Source: Streptomyces bicolor (GTDB taxonomy: Bacteria; Actinomycetota; Actinomycetes; Streptomycetales; Streptomycetaceae). From it: a stretch of 64,000 nt of DNA. The stretch covers positions 248,001 to 312,000 of the forward strand of contig NZ_JOFS01000006.1 of NCBI RefSeq assembly GCF_000719285.1, in the 5' to 3' direction. This document shows positions 34,849 to 43,880 of the stretch, in pieces. The position numbers were made by a program, and so were the translations under genes. Positions within the stretch are counted from its first letter, which is position 1. Each line of letters opens with the position of its first letter. The notes beneath the pieces are model-generated. The model did not search any database. It saw only the letters and a program-made list of their open reading frames with translations, and was not told the DNA's origin.

Positions 34849-35775
34849 CTACTCCCGCCCCACCAACGTCAGCAACGTCGCCTCCGGTGGGCAGGCGAAG
34901 CGGAACGGCGTGTAGCGGTTCGTGCCGCAGCCCGCCGAGACGTGGAGGTAGGCCGTACGGCCCTCCGCCGTGTGCGTGGACAGGCCCTTCACGCGGTCCG
35001 TGTCCAGGTCGCAGTTGGTGACCAGGGCGCCGTAGAAGGGGATGCAGACCTGGCCGCCGTGGGTGTGGCCGGCCAGGATCAGGGGATAGTCGTCGGCCGT
35101 GTACGAGTCCAGGACTCGCAGGTACGGCGCGTGCACCACGCCCATCGCGAAGTCGGCGGTGCCGGACGGACCGCCGGCCACCTGTGCGTAGCGGTCCCGC
35201 TTGATGTGCGGGTCGTCCAGGCCGGTGAGCTCCACCGACACGCCCTCGACCTTCAGCGTCCCCCGCGTGTTGGTGAGGTTGAGCCAGCCCGCGGCGTCGA
35301 AGCCGTCGCGCAGGTCCTCCCAGGGGTTGTGGATCGCGCCGACGACGGGCGGGTTGCCGTTCAGGCCGTGGCGGCCCTGGACCTTCTCCAGCAGGTAGCG
35401 GGCGGGGTTGCGCGGCCTCGGGCCGTAGTAGTCGTTCGAGCCGAAGACGTACGCGCCCGGGAACTCCATGAGCGGACCCAGCGCGTCCAGGACCTCCGGC
35501 ACGCCCTCCGGGTCGGAGAGGTTGTCACCGGTGTTGATCACGAAGTCGGGGCGCAGGCCGGCCAGCGAGCGCAGCCAGCGCTGCTTCTTGCGCTGGCCGC
35601 CCACCATGTGGATGTCGGAGACCTGGAGCACCCGCAGCGGGCGCATGCCCGCGGGCAGGACGGGGATCGTCACCCGTCGCAGGCGGAAGGAACGGGCCTC
35701 AAAACCCGCCGAGTAGAGCAGTCCGGCGGTGCCAACCGCCGCGATTCCCAGGGGAACTCCATATCGCGCGCGCAT
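34849..35775 (-). CDS. Calcineurin-like metallophosphoesterase (YkuE type)
   Basis: 308 residues. An N-terminal hydrophobic anchor (GIAAVGTAGLLYSAGFEAR) is followed by the dinuclear metal motifs QVSDIHM, NTGDNLSD, FGSNDYYG, and late VVHAP and LAGHTHGGQV. The family hydrolyses phosphodiesters or lipid-linked phosphates (YkuE, LpxH-like). It lies divergently from the yqeY-like gene, and upstream of the penicillin-binding protein region, which would fit a cell-envelope role, by inference. Confidence 0.93.
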   Translation of the reverse strand: MRARYGVPLGIAAVGTAGLLYSAGFEARSFRLRRVTIPVLPAGMRPLRVLQVSDIHMVGGQRKKQRWLRSLAGLRPDFVINTGDNLSDPEGVPEVLDALGPLMEFPGAYVFGSNDYYGPRPRNPARYLLEKVQGRHGLNGNPPVVGAIHNPWEDLRDGFDAAGWLNLTNTRGTLKVEGVSVELTGLDDPHIKRDRYAQVAGGPSGTADFAMGVVHAPYLRVLDSYTADDYPLILAGHTHGGQVCIPFYGALVTNCDLDTDRVKGLSTHTAEGRTAYLHVSAGCGTNRYTPFRFACPPEATLLTLVGRE

Positions 35776-35906
35776 ACGACCATCGTGTCAGACCGGCGGA
35801 GCGCTCCGTGCCGGGCCGTCCTCGACCGCGTCCCGTAGGACGCCCGCGTACAGGTCCCTTGAAATCAACGGGCGTCCCCCCTCCCACACCTGCGACAATC
35901 AACCCC

Positions 35907-36371
35907 ATGACCACGCTCAAGTCGAAGCTGCAGGAAGACCTCAACGCCGCGATCAAGGAGCGCGACGAGCTCCGCTCCTCGACGCTCCGGCTGACGCTCG
36001 CCGCGATCACCAAGGAGGAGGTCGCGGGCAAGGAGAAGCGCGAGCTCTCCGACGACGAGGTGCAGAAGGTGATCACCCGCGAGGCGAAGAAGCGCCGTGA
36101 GGCGGCCGACGCCTTCGCGCAGGGTGGTCGCGCCGAGCAGGCCGAGCGGGAGAAGGCGGAGGGTGAGGTCCTCGCCGCGTACCTGCCGAAGCAGCTCAGC
36201 GACGACGAGCTGAACCAGATCGTCGCCCAGGCCGTCGAGGAGGCCAAGGCGGCCGGTGCCGAGGGGCCCCGCGCCATGGGCGCCGTCATGAAGATCGTGA
36301 ACCCGAAGGTGGCCGGCCAGGCGGAGGGCGGCCGGGTCGCCGCGGCGGTGAAGAAGCTGCTCGCCGGCTGA
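35907..36371 (+). CDS. GatB/YqeY domain protein
   Basis: 154 residues from ATG 35907 (MTTLKSKLQEDLNAAIKERDELRSSTLRLTLAAITKEEV). The two helical parts (LSDDEVQKVITREAKKRREAADAF and LSDDELNQIVAQAVEEAKAAG, AMGAVMKIVNPKVAGQAEGGRVAAAVKKLL) resemble the tail of GatB that binds tRNA during transamidation. Its own role is unproved. GACAAT seven bases before the ATG and the lack of a ribosome site suggest a leaderless mRNA. Confidence 0.93.
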   Translation: MTTLKSKLQEDLNAAIKERDELRSSTLRLTLAAITKEEVAGKEKRELSDDEVQKVITREAKKRREAADAFAQGGRAEQAEREKAEGEVLAAYLPKQLSDDELNQIVAQAVEEAKAAGAEGPRAMGAVMKIVNPKVAGQAEGGRVAAAVKKLLAG

Positions 36372-36398
36372 GACGGCCGCCGGAGTTCGGTTCCATGA

Positions 36399-36428
36399 AG
36401 AGGGGCCCGGCATCTGCCGGGCCCCTCT
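36399..36428. terminator. Bidirectional terminator between yqeY-like and PBP genes
   Basis: AGAGGGGCCCGGCA-TC-TGCCGGGCCCCTCT, a 14-base stem between two convergent genes. Confidence 0.8.
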
Positions 36429-36462
36429 CTCACGCGATCAGCCGGTTCACACGGCCAGCCTG

Positions 36463-38742
36463 TCAGCCACGACCCCCGTTGCCGTTCCCGTTGCTCTGGC
36501 CCTGCCACCAGCCCTCGGGGATCGAGAAGGTCGGGGTCGGGAAGGCGCCGCCGTCCGAGCCGCCGTTGTTGCCGCCGCCGACCAGGCCGCCGATGAGGTT
36601 GTCACCGTTGTCCCCGTCGTTGCCGCCGTTCTGGTTGCCGTTGTCGTCGCCCTCGTCACCCCGGTCGCGGTCGCCCTTCGGGATGTCGACGAGGTTGAAG
36701 TTCTCGACGGACTTGCCCGCGAGGGCGCCGCTCATGGCGTCCTTCCAGATCGGGCCGGGCACCTCACCACCGAAGACCAGCGAGTGGTACTCGCCGCCGA
36801 TGGTGATGTTGCGCATCTTGACCTCCTGGGTGGCACTGCCGACCCAGACGGCACCGGAGAGGTTGGGCGTGTAGCCGACGAACCAGGCGTTGCGGCGCTC
36901 GTCCGTCGTACCCGTCTTACCGGCGCTCTCGCGATCGCCGAGACCGGCCTTCCTGCCCGTGCCGGAGTCGACCACTCCGCGCAGCAGGGTGTTGATGGTG
37001 TCCGCCGTCTTCTCGGACATCGCCCGCGAGCACGTCGACTTCGGCACGTCCAGCGACTTCTGCTGCCCGCCCACCTTCTGCGTGATCGACTCGATGGCGA
37101 CCGGCGTGCAGTACATGCCGCGGGACGCGAAGGCGGCGTACGCGCTCGCCATGGTGAGCGGCGAGATACCGGTCGAACCGAGCGTCATCGACGACGGCAC
37201 CTCGGGGATGTTCTTGCCGTTGCCCTGGCGCACGTGGAGCTTGTCGGTCATGTTGACGACCGGGCACATGCCGATGTCCTCGATCATCTGCACGAAGTAG
37301 GTGTTGACCGACTTGGCCATGGCTTCCTCGAGCCGGTAGGGGCCGACCTCGGACTCGTTCTCGTTCTCCAGCTTGTAGTCGCCGTCGTTGACCCAGGGCT
37401 TCTCGCAGCCCCGCACCGTCTGCGGGTACGGCATCTGGTACGGAGCGGGGTACTCCTGCGTCGCGGGCCGCCCCTCCTCCAGCGCGGCCGCCGCCACGAA
37501 CGGCTTGAACGTCGAACCGGTCGGGAAGCCGAAGTTGGAGCCGCCGTACGCCGCGTCCACCGAGTAGTTGAGCTCGGTCTCGTTCTTGCCGGAGCCGTAC
37601 GGCTTCGACTGGCCCATGCCGAGGATCTTGCCGGTGCCGGGCTCGACCAGTGTGGTCGCGGCCGCGACCTTGTCGGTCTGGTAGACGTGCTGCTTGAGCG
37701 AGTCCTGGACCGACTCCTGGGCCTGCGGGTCGAGGGTCGTCGTGACGGTCAGTCCGCCCTGGTTCCAGATCTTGGCGCGGGCCTCGCGGTCCTTGCCGAA
37801 GACCGGGTCGCTGAGGATGACCTTCTCGACGTACTTGCAGAAGAAACTGGCGCCCTTGACCGCGGTGATGCAGCCGTTCTTGGGCTTGCTGACCTTCAGG
37901 CCCAGCGGCGTCTCCTTGGCCTTGTCGGCATCCGCCTGGGAGATGTCGCCGACGTCGGCCATGCGCTGCAGCACGATGTCGCGCCGCTTGATGGCCTCGG
38001 CCTCGTCGTTGATCGGGTCGTACCGGCTGGGCGACTGGACGATGCCGGCGAGCAGGGCCGCTTCCTGGAGCTCGAGGTCCTTGGCGGACTTGGAGAAGTA
38101 GCGCTCGGAGGCGGCCTCGACGCCGTACGCCTGCTGGCCGAAGAACGTGATGTTCAGGTAGTTCTCGAGGATCTTCTTCTTGCCGAGCTCCTCCTCGACC
38201 TGGATCGCGTACTTCAGCTCCTTGATCTTGCGCCCGATGGTCTGCTGGGTGGCCTGCGCGACCTTCGTCGGGTCGTCGCCGGCCTCCTCGACGAAGACGT
38301 TCTTCACGTACTGCTGCGTCAACGTGGACGCGCCCTCGCTGACGCCGCCGCTCTGGGCGTTGCGGTTGAGGGCGCGCAGGACGCCCTTCAGGTCGACCGC
38401 GCCGTGCTGGTAGAAGCGGGCGTCCTCGATCGCGACGATCGCCTTCTGCATGTACGGCGAGATGTCCTTGAGGTCGACCACCGTGCGGTCACGCGAGTAG
38501 ACCGTGGCGATCGTGCCGCCCTTGGCGTCCAGGATCGTCGTGCGCTGGCTCAGCGGCGGGGTCTTGAGGTTGGCCGGGAGTTCGTCGAAACTCTCGACCG
38601 AACCCTTGGCCGCGAGTCCCAGCGCGCCGACCGCGGGCAGCGCGATACCCGCCAGCACGGCTCCCGCGAGCACACTGACACCGAGGAACTTGGCCGCCTG
38701 CTGCGTTGCCGACAGGCCACCGCCCGAGCGCTTCTTTGGCAT
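36463..38742 (-). CDS. Class A penicillin-binding protein (glycosyltransferase/transpeptidase)
   Basis: 759 residues. After one N-terminal membrane anchor (about 18-44) comes the GT51 domain (AIVAIEDARFYQHGAVDLKGVLRALNRN, GASTLTQQYVKN, catalytic Glu in EDARF) and the transpeptidase with SxxK TGSTFKP, SxN KSVNTY and KTGTT. The C-terminus is Asp/Gly/Asn-rich (DRGDEGDDNGNQNGGNDGD), likely an extracellular low-complexity tail. It polymerises and cross-links peptidoglycan. It is divergent from wblA, an arrangement conserved in Streptomyces. Confidence 0.96.
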   Translation of the reverse strand: MPKKRSGGGLSATQQAAKFLGVSVLAGAVLAGIALPAVGALGLAAKGSVESFDELPANLKTPPLSQRTTILDAKGGTIATVYSRDRTVVDLKDISPYMQKAIVAIEDARFYQHGAVDLKGVLRALNRNAQSGGVSEGASTLTQQYVKNVFVEEAGDDPTKVAQATQQTIGRKIKELKYAIQVEEELGKKKILENYLNITFFGQQAYGVEAASERYFSKSAKDLELQEAALLAGIVQSPSRYDPINDEAEAIKRRDIVLQRMADVGDISQADADKAKETPLGLKVSKPKNGCITAVKGASFFCKYVEKVILSDPVFGKDREARAKIWNQGGLTVTTTLDPQAQESVQDSLKQHVYQTDKVAAATTLVEPGTGKILGMGQSKPYGSGKNETELNYSVDAAYGGSNFGFPTGSTFKPFVAAAALEEGRPATQEYPAPYQMPYPQTVRGCEKPWVNDGDYKLENENESEVGPYRLEEAMAKSVNTYFVQMIEDIGMCPVVNMTDKLHVRQGNGKNIPEVPSSMTLGSTGISPLTMASAYAAFASRGMYCTPVAIESITQKVGGQQKSLDVPKSTCSRAMSEKTADTINTLLRGVVDSGTGRKAGLGDRESAGKTGTTDERRNAWFVGYTPNLSGAVWVGSATQEVKMRNITIGGEYHSLVFGGEVPGPIWKDAMSGALAGKSVENFNLVDIPKGDRDRGDEGDDNGNQNGGNDGDNGDNLIGGLVGGGNNGGSDGGAFPTPTFSIPEGWWQGQSNGNGNGGRG

Positions 38743-39315
38743 GAGCGAAGCCTAAACCGTAGACATGAGCGAACCGAGGGCCGACCGGTGCCAGAGCCCG
38801 GCCCGGTGAGTGATGTCGGCCATGGTGCGCCGATATGCGGTGCGACGGTGCGTCGGGGCGACGTATGCCATGGCACGGCAAAGTCAGCGTCCGCCCGCGA
38901 TGGGAGCTCGCATGATGGATGCAGCCCATTCGCCGGACAGGCGCACAGGCCTTGGCCTAAGCTGCTCTCAACTGTCACAGCAGTGCGGCCACGTATCAAT
39001 ACGTCCGGCGACCCCGAATCGTTCCGGAGGTTCCCCAACTTTTTGGTGGACGCGTGTCCGAATCCGCCTTGTGTGTCATCCGGCGTCCGTTGTGACTCAA
39101 CAGAACTGTCCCGGTTTGCCGGGAAGGTCACGCATGTCGCCAGCTCACTCCCCCGGGTGATCTGCCGCTTACGCATAGTCCGTTCGGGCCATTCAAGATT
39201 GGGCCCGAAGGGGGTGTTGCGCTGTGCCCACCTTCCGTAACGTCCTCAACTGGCGGCGGTGAATATGCCGCTGCCGCCGTGGGGGAGCCTCGATTCGGGA
39301 GAGGACGGCGCCGGT
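38743..39315 (+). promoter_or_regulatory. Long intergenic region upstream of wblA
   Basis: About 570 bases without a credible gene between the divergent penicillin-binding protein gene and wblA. A dyad TTCGGGCC/GGCCCGAA (39183-39190, 39202-39209) with an eleven-base AT-rich loop lies about 110-130 bases before the wblA start and could be a leader hairpin or operator. wblA is known to be controlled by several developmental regulators, and a long leader fits that. No box could be assigned confidently. Confidence 0.45.
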
Positions 39316-39654
39316 ATGGGCTGGGTAGTCGACTGGAGTGCGCAGGCGGCCTGCCGCACTACCGATCCGGATGAACTGTTCGTTCAGGGAGCAGCGCAGA
39401 ACAGGGCCAAGGCGGTGTGCACCGGATGCCCGGTGCGGACCGAGTGCTTGGCCGACGCGCTGGACAACCGCGTCGAGTTCGGCGTGTGGGGAGGCATGAC
39501 GGAGCGGGAGCGCCGCGCACTGCTGCGCAGGCGGCCGACCGTCACCTCGTGGCGCCGGCTGCTGGAGACGGCTCGTCTTGAGTACGAGCGTGGGGTCGGT
39601 CTCGTGCCCCTCGACGACGACGAGGTGTACGAGAACTACGCGGCGGTGAGCTGA
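39316..39654 (+). CDS. wblA: WhiB-like transcription factor WblA
   Basis: 112 residues. Four cysteines (AACRTT, AVCTGCPVRTEC; spacing C-x29-C-x2-C-x5-C) bind a [4Fe-4S] cluster, followed by GVWGGMTERERRALLRRRP, the typical turn and basic DNA-binding helix. The sequence matches S. coelicolor WblA almost residue for residue as I recall it. It represses antibiotic production and is needed for sporulation. ATG 39316 (MGWVVDWSAQAACR) is the usual start; an open extension to 39259 is probably leader. Confidence 0.96.
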   Translation: MGWVVDWSAQAACRTTDPDELFVQGAAQNRAKAVCTGCPVRTECLADALDNRVEFGVWGGMTERERRALLRRRPTVTSWRRLLETARLEYERGVGLVPLDDDEVYENYAAVS

Positions 39655-39726
39655 GGGGGCCCACCCGGGTCTCCCCGCACACGGAGCACGCAGGGTTCGC
39701 CCTCGGGCGGGCCCCGGAGGACTCCC

Positions 39727-41157
39727 TCAGGCGTCGACCGCGGGGTCGGGCAGCTCCGGCCGATGTGCCGCGAGCCGGTTTCCGATGTCCCGCAGTCCCG
39801 CGAGGTCATGCACATCGCCGGGCAGCGCGGCCACTTCGGCCACCGCCACCTCGGGGTGGAGCGCGGTGAAGCGGTCACGCGTGCGCTGCTCGCGGGAGAG
39901 CAACTGCATACGTTCGGAGTGCAGCCTCAACAGGCTTGCGGTGAGCTGGTCGACGGATCGCTCCACATGAGGGGCGACGGACTGCGGCTCGTCCGCGGCT
40001 GCGGTTCGCTGCGTGTCCTCCGTGTCCGTGGTTCGCTCCATGTCCGTGGTGGCGGGGGAGCCTTCGTCAGGAGCCGGAGCTTCCGAAGCGGACGATGGTG
40101 AACTGCCGTACGTGTCGGGGGAGTTACGAAGTCCAGCTTTCCCGCCCTCCTGATCCACAATGCGGGGCTCTTCAAGATTTTCCGCGGCGGCGAGCGCCCG
40201 CTCGGCCGACAGCCGGTCGGCGCCGCTGCCGTGGACCCGGTTGAGCACCAGACCGGCGAGCGGCATGTCCTCGGCGGCCAGCCGCTCCACGAAGTACGCG
40301 GCCTCCCGCAGTGCGTCCCGCTCCGGGGCCGCGACCACCAGGAACGCCGTCCCGGGCGCCTGGAGCAGCTTGTACGTGGCGTCCGCGCGCGTGCGGAACC
40401 CGCCGAACATCGAGTCCATCGCGGCCACGAACGTCTGCACGTCCTTCAGCAGTTGCCCGCCGAGCAGCTTGCCCAGCGCCCCCGTCATCATCGACATGCC
40501 GACGTTCAGGAACTTCATCCCCGCGCGCCCGCCGACCTTCGCCGGGGCCAGCAGCACCCGGATCAACTTGCCGTCCAGGAACGAGCCCAGCCGCTTGGGC
40601 GCGTCCAGGAAGTCCAGCGCCGAGCGGGACGGCGGCGTGTCGACGACGATGAGGTCCCACTCGTCCTTCGCCCGCAGCTGCCCCAGCTTCTCCATCGCCA
40701 TGTACTCCTGCGTGCCCGCGAAGCCCGCCGAGAGCGACTGGTAGAAGGGGTTGCCCAGGATCGCGGCCGCCCGCTCGGGGTCCGCGTGCGCCTCGACGAT
40801 CTCGTCGAAGGTGCGCTTCATGTCCAGCATCATCGCGTGCAGCTCGCCGTCGCCCTCGACGCCCTTCACGCGGCGCGGGGTGTTGTCGAGGGAGTCGATG
40901 CCCATGGACTGGGCGAGCCGACGGGCCGGGTCGATCGTCAGCACGACGACCTTCCGCCCCCGCTCGGCGGCCCTCAGCCCGAGCGCCGCCGCGGTCGTGG
41001 TCTTGCCGACGCCGCCCGAGCCGCAGCACACCACGATGCGGGTCTTCGGGTCGTCCAGCAGCGGGTCGAGATCGAGCACGCGCGTGGGGGAGAGATGCTG
41101 GGGGTGGTGCGGCTGGCGAGCGGCGTCGTGCGTGTGGGCCGGTTCCGGACGACTCAT
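39727..41157 (-). CDS. ArsA/GET3-like ATPase (large)
   Basis: 476 residues from ATG 41157 with AGGGGA upstream. The deviant Walker A is VVCCGSGGVGKTTTAAALGL, followed by VLTIDPARRLAQSMG, a switch VDTPPSRSALDFLDAPKRL and LVLNRVHG. The C-terminal quarter has a Ser/Pro/Thr/Asp-rich variable insert and then a helical end. It lies 52 bases after a second ArsA-like gene. In actinobacteria the two are always adjacent and lie next to wblA; arsenite transport has not been shown, and the C-x-C arsenite site is missing. Confidence 0.93.
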   Translation of the reverse strand: MSRPEPAHTHDAARQPHHPQHLSPTRVLDLDPLLDDPKTRIVVCCGSGGVGKTTTAAALGLRAAERGRKVVVLTIDPARRLAQSMGIDSLDNTPRRVKGVEGDGELHAMMLDMKRTFDEIVEAHADPERAAAILGNPFYQSLSAGFAGTQEYMAMEKLGQLRAKDEWDLIVVDTPPSRSALDFLDAPKRLGSFLDGKLIRVLLAPAKVGGRAGMKFLNVGMSMMTGALGKLLGGQLLKDVQTFVAAMDSMFGGFRTRADATYKLLQAPGTAFLVVAAPERDALREAAYFVERLAAEDMPLAGLVLNRVHGSGADRLSAERALAAAENLEEPRIVDQEGGKAGLRNSPDTYGSSPSSASEAPAPDEGSPATTDMERTTDTEDTQRTAAADEPQSVAPHVERSVDQLTASLLRLHSERMQLLSREQRTRDRFTALHPEVAVAEVAALPGDVHDLAGLRDIGNRLAAHRPELPDPAVDA

Positions 41158-41209
41158 GACATCCCCTGCTTCCGACGTACCGCGTACCGCTCGCACCTGG
41201 TGAACGAAC

Positions 41210-42187
41210 TCATGTCAGACCCTGTTCCCGCAGCTCCCGCGCGAGTTCGTACAGGCCCGCCAGGTCCATGCCCTCGGACAGCAAGGGCAACTCGTGCACG
41301 GGCAGCCCCAACTCGTCCAGCACCGCCCGCTGTTCCTGCTCCAGCGCGTACCGCTCGGCGTACTCGTCGGCCTGCGCCAGCAGCGGGTCCACCAGCCGCT
41401 CGGCATTCCCGCCGCGCCGCGCCCCGCCGAGCCCGGCCGAGGACAGCGACTTGGCCACGGCGGCCCGCGGGACACTCCGTACGAGTTCCAGATCGGCCGC
41501 GTCCAACACCTCGGGCCGCACCATGTTCACGATGATCCGCCCCACCGGCAGCCGCGCCCCCCGCAGCTCGGCGATCCCGTCCACGGTCTCCTGGACCGGC
41601 ATCTCCTCCAGCAGCGTCACCAGATGCACGGCTGTCTCCGCGGACTTCAGCACCCGCATCACGGCCTGCGCCTGGTTGTGTATCGGGCCGATCTTGGCGA
41701 GGCCCGCCACCTCGTCGTTGACGTTCAGGAAGCGGGTGATGCGTCCGGTGGGGGGCGCGTCCATGACGACGTAGTCGTATACGAACCGCCCGCTCTTGTC
41801 CTTGCGGCGGACGGCCTCGCACGCCTTGCCGGTCAGGAGTACGTCCCTGAGCCCCGGCGCGATGGTGGTGGCGAAGTCGATGGCGCCGAGCTTCTTCAGA
41901 GCCCGGCCGGCGCCGCCCATCTTGTAGAACATCTGGAGATAGTCCAGAAGGGCCAGTTCGGGGTCGATGGCGAGGGCGTACACCTCCCCGCCCCCCGGAG
42001 CGACGGCGATCTTCCGCTCCTCATAAGGCAGCGCCTCTGTCTCGAAGAGCTGCGCGATGCCCTGCCTGCCCTCGACCTCGACGAGAAGCGTCCGCTTCCC
42101 CTCGGTCGCGAGAGCGAGCGCGAGCGCGGCGGCGACCGTGGTCTTTCCGGTCCCGCCCTTGCCGCTGACGACCTGGAGCCTGCTCAC
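41210..42187 (-). CDS. ArsA/GET3-like ATPase (small)
   Basis: 325 residues from GTG 42187. The P-loop is VVSGKGGTGKTTVAAALALALA, then LLVEVEGRQGIAQLFE, VMDAPPTGRITRFLNV and IIVNMVRPEVLDA. Together with the downstream ATPase it probably forms a heterodimer resembling the GET3/ArsA pair. The partner or cargo is unknown. The gene is divergent from the leaderless DUF4177 gene. Confidence 0.93.
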   Translation of the reverse strand: MSRLQVVSGKGGTGKTTVAAALALALATEGKRTLLVEVEGRQGIAQLFETEALPYEERKIAVAPGGGEVYALAIDPELALLDYLQMFYKMGGAGRALKKLGAIDFATTIAPGLRDVLLTGKACEAVRRKDKSGRFVYDYVVMDAPPTGRITRFLNVNDEVAGLAKIGPIHNQAQAVMRVLKSAETAVHLVTLLEEMPVQETVDGIAELRGARLPVGRIIVNMVRPEVLDAADLELVRSVPRAAVAKSLSSAGLGGARRGGNAERLVDPLLAQADEYAERYALEQEQRAVLDELGLPVHELPLLSEGMDLAGLYELARELREQGLT

Positions 42188-42230
42188 GCCTTCGAGCCTA
42201 ACCAGTCGCCGCGCGAGTCACGCAGCAGCC

Positions 42231-42239
42231 TGTGGACAA
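42231..42239 (-). other. Isolated Streptomyces DnaA-box sequence
   Basis: TTGTCCACA on the minus strand, an exact match to the Streptomyces consensus box, between divergent genes at 42187 and 42294. Confidence 0.4.
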
Positions 42240-42293
42240 CCTGACAGCGGTCGGCCGCATGGACCCCCGCGGGCAACGGATAAAGTCGGCCAC

Positions 42294-42455
42294 ATGACCA
42301 AGTGGGAATACGCAACCGTGCCGCTGCTCGTCCACGCCACGAAGCAGATTCTGGACACCTGGGGCGAGGACGGCTGGGAGCTCGTCCAGGTCGTGCCCGG
42401 GCCGAACAACCCCGAGCAGCTCGTCGCCTACCTGAAGCGGGAGAGGCAGGCGTGA
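42294..42455 (+). CDS. DUF4177 small protein
   Basis: 53 residues (MTKWEYATVPLLVHATKQILDTWGEDGWELVQVVPG...). The WEY and GWELVQV motifs define DUF4177. No ribosome site precedes the ATG; TAAAGT lies seven bases upstream as a -10, so the message is probably leaderless. It overlaps the RidA gene by GTGA, so the two are cotranslated. Confidence 0.9.
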   Translation: MTKWEYATVPLLVHATKQILDTWGEDGWELVQVVPGPNNPEQLVAYLKRERQA

Positions 42456-42919
42456 GCGCGGCCGAGGCGAAGCTCGCCGCGCTCGGTCTGACGCTTCCGG
42501 AGGTCGTGCCTCCGCTCGCCGCGTACCAGCCGGCGGTCCAGTCGGGCGTGTACGTCTACACCGCCGGCCAGCTCCCCATGGTGGACGGCAAGCTGCCGGT
42601 CACCGGCAAGGTGGGCGCGGAGGTGACGCCGGAGGAGGCCAAGGAACTGGCGCGTACATGCGCGCTGAACGCCCTGGCCGCCGTCAAGTCCGTCGCGGGC
42701 GACCTGGACCGCATCGCGCGCGTCGTGAAGGTCGTGGGGTTCGTGGCGTCCGCCTCGGACTTCACCGGCCAGCCGGGCGTCATCAACGGCGCCAGCGAAC
42801 TCCTGGCCGAGGTCCTCGGCGACAAGGGCGTCCACGCGCGCAGCGCGGTGGGCGTTGCCGTGCTTCCGCTGGACGCGCCGGTGGAGGTCGAGGTCCAGGT
42901 GGAGCTGACGGGGGCGTAG
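42452..42919 (+). CDS. RidA family (Rid/YjgF) deaminase
   Basis: 155 residues. The family pattern LAALGLTLPEVVPPLAAYQPAVQSGVYVYTAGQLPMVDG, GKVGAEVTPEEAKELARTCALNALAAVKS and the closing GVHARSAVGVAVLPLDAPVEVEVQVEL is complete, including the substrate-binding Arg (HARSAVG). RidA proteins hydrolyse reactive imines/enamines. GTG 42452 overlaps the DUF4177 stop. Confidence 0.95.
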   Translation: MSAAEAKLAALGLTLPEVVPPLAAYQPAVQSGVYVYTAGQLPMVDGKLPVTGKVGAEVTPEEAKELARTCALNALAAVKSVAGDLDRIARVVKVVGFVASASDFTGQPGVINGASELLAEVLGDKGVHARSAVGVAVLPLDAPVEVEVQVELTGA

Positions 42920-43052
42920 GCCTTCGGCGGTGCGGGCGGCGTAGGGCCGCCGTGCGTATGTCTGTCCGGGGGTGACCCCGGACAGGCTGAACATCGCTGT
43001 ACGACGCCGATAACGAGCCGTCCCGGGCCGTCCGGCAGGGCACAGTGGCCCC

Positions 43053-43877
43053 ATGGCCGAAACCGTCCCGCGCCGAGGACTCGACGCTCAGGGCTACATC
43101 GCGCGCGAAGGCTCCCTCGGGCGCGTCCCCCACGTCTTCCGGCCGGTTGTCGTCACCGCCCGGGACCGTCTGCTCGACGTCTTCGGGGCGCGGCTGCACA
43201 GCGCCTACCTCTACGGGTCGATTCCGCGCGGCACCGCGCGCGTGGGGCGCAGCGACCTCGATCTGCTGGTCGCCCTGCGCGAGGAGCCGACCGAGGCGGA
43301 CCGGGCGGACGCGCGCGTGCTCGACGAGGGCCTGGACAAGGAGTTCGCGCAGATCGACGGGGCCGGGACGCTGCTGTACGGCCGCGGGCGGCTGCTGAGC
43401 GACCTGGAGACGTACGACCTCGGATGGTTCGTCGCCTGCCTCTGTACGCCGCTGCTCGGGGAGGATCTCGCCGAGTACCTGCCGCGCTACCGCCCCGACT
43501 CGCTGCTCGCGCGCGAGACCAACGGCGATCTCGGCCTTCTGCTGCCTCGGTGGCGGGAGCGCATCGCCGGCGTCGATGACAGTGACGAGGCCCGGCGGCC
43601 GCTGGTGCGGTTCATGTCCCGGCACCTGGTGCGGACGGGGTTCACGCTGGTCATGCCTCACTGGGGCGGGTGGACCAGTGATCTGGGGGAGATGGCCGAG
43701 GCGTTCGGGGCGTACTACCCCGCCCGGGCCGAGCAGATGCGGGTGGCGGCCGGGCTCGGATACGAACCGACGGGCGACCCGGGTGTACTCCGGTCGTACG
43801 TCGATGACCTCGGGCCGTGGCTGGCGGGGGAGTACGCGCGCGTGCACGGCGTCAAAGCCCTGCGGCCCATCTCCTAG
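43053..43877 (+). CDS. Nucleotidyltransferase-domain protein
   Basis: 274 residues. The catalytic motif YLYGSIPRGTARVGRSDLDLLVAL (about 50-73) has the GS-x9-DxD pattern of Pol-beta-fold nucleotidyltransferases (MNT type). The rest is helical and unassigned. It might modify an aminoglycoside or a protein. CACAGT six bases before the ATG suggests a leaderless transcript. It is convergent with the MBL-fold gene, four bases apart. Confidence 0.88.
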   Translation: MAETVPRRGLDAQGYIAREGSLGRVPHVFRPVVVTARDRLLDVFGARLHSAYLYGSIPRGTARVGRSDLDLLVALREEPTEADRADARVLDEGLDKEFAQIDGAGTLLYGRGRLLSDLETYDLGWFVACLCTPLLGEDLAEYLPRYRPDSLLARETNGDLGLLLPRWRERIAGVDDSDEARRPLVRFMSRHLVRTGFTLVMPHWGGWTSDLGEMAEAFGAYYPARAEQMRVAAGLGYEPTGDPGVLRSYVDDLGPWLAGEYARVHGVKALRPIS

Positions 43878-43880
43878 GCC

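Noticed and set aside
38810..39160. A 116-residue gene upstream of wblA
   Set aside because: Poor composition, no ribosome site, and overlap with the expected wblA control region.
36784..39240. An 818-residue open frame opposite the penicillin-binding protein gene
   Set aside because: The opposite strand encodes a complete class A PBP with all catalytic motifs; the frame is a shadow.
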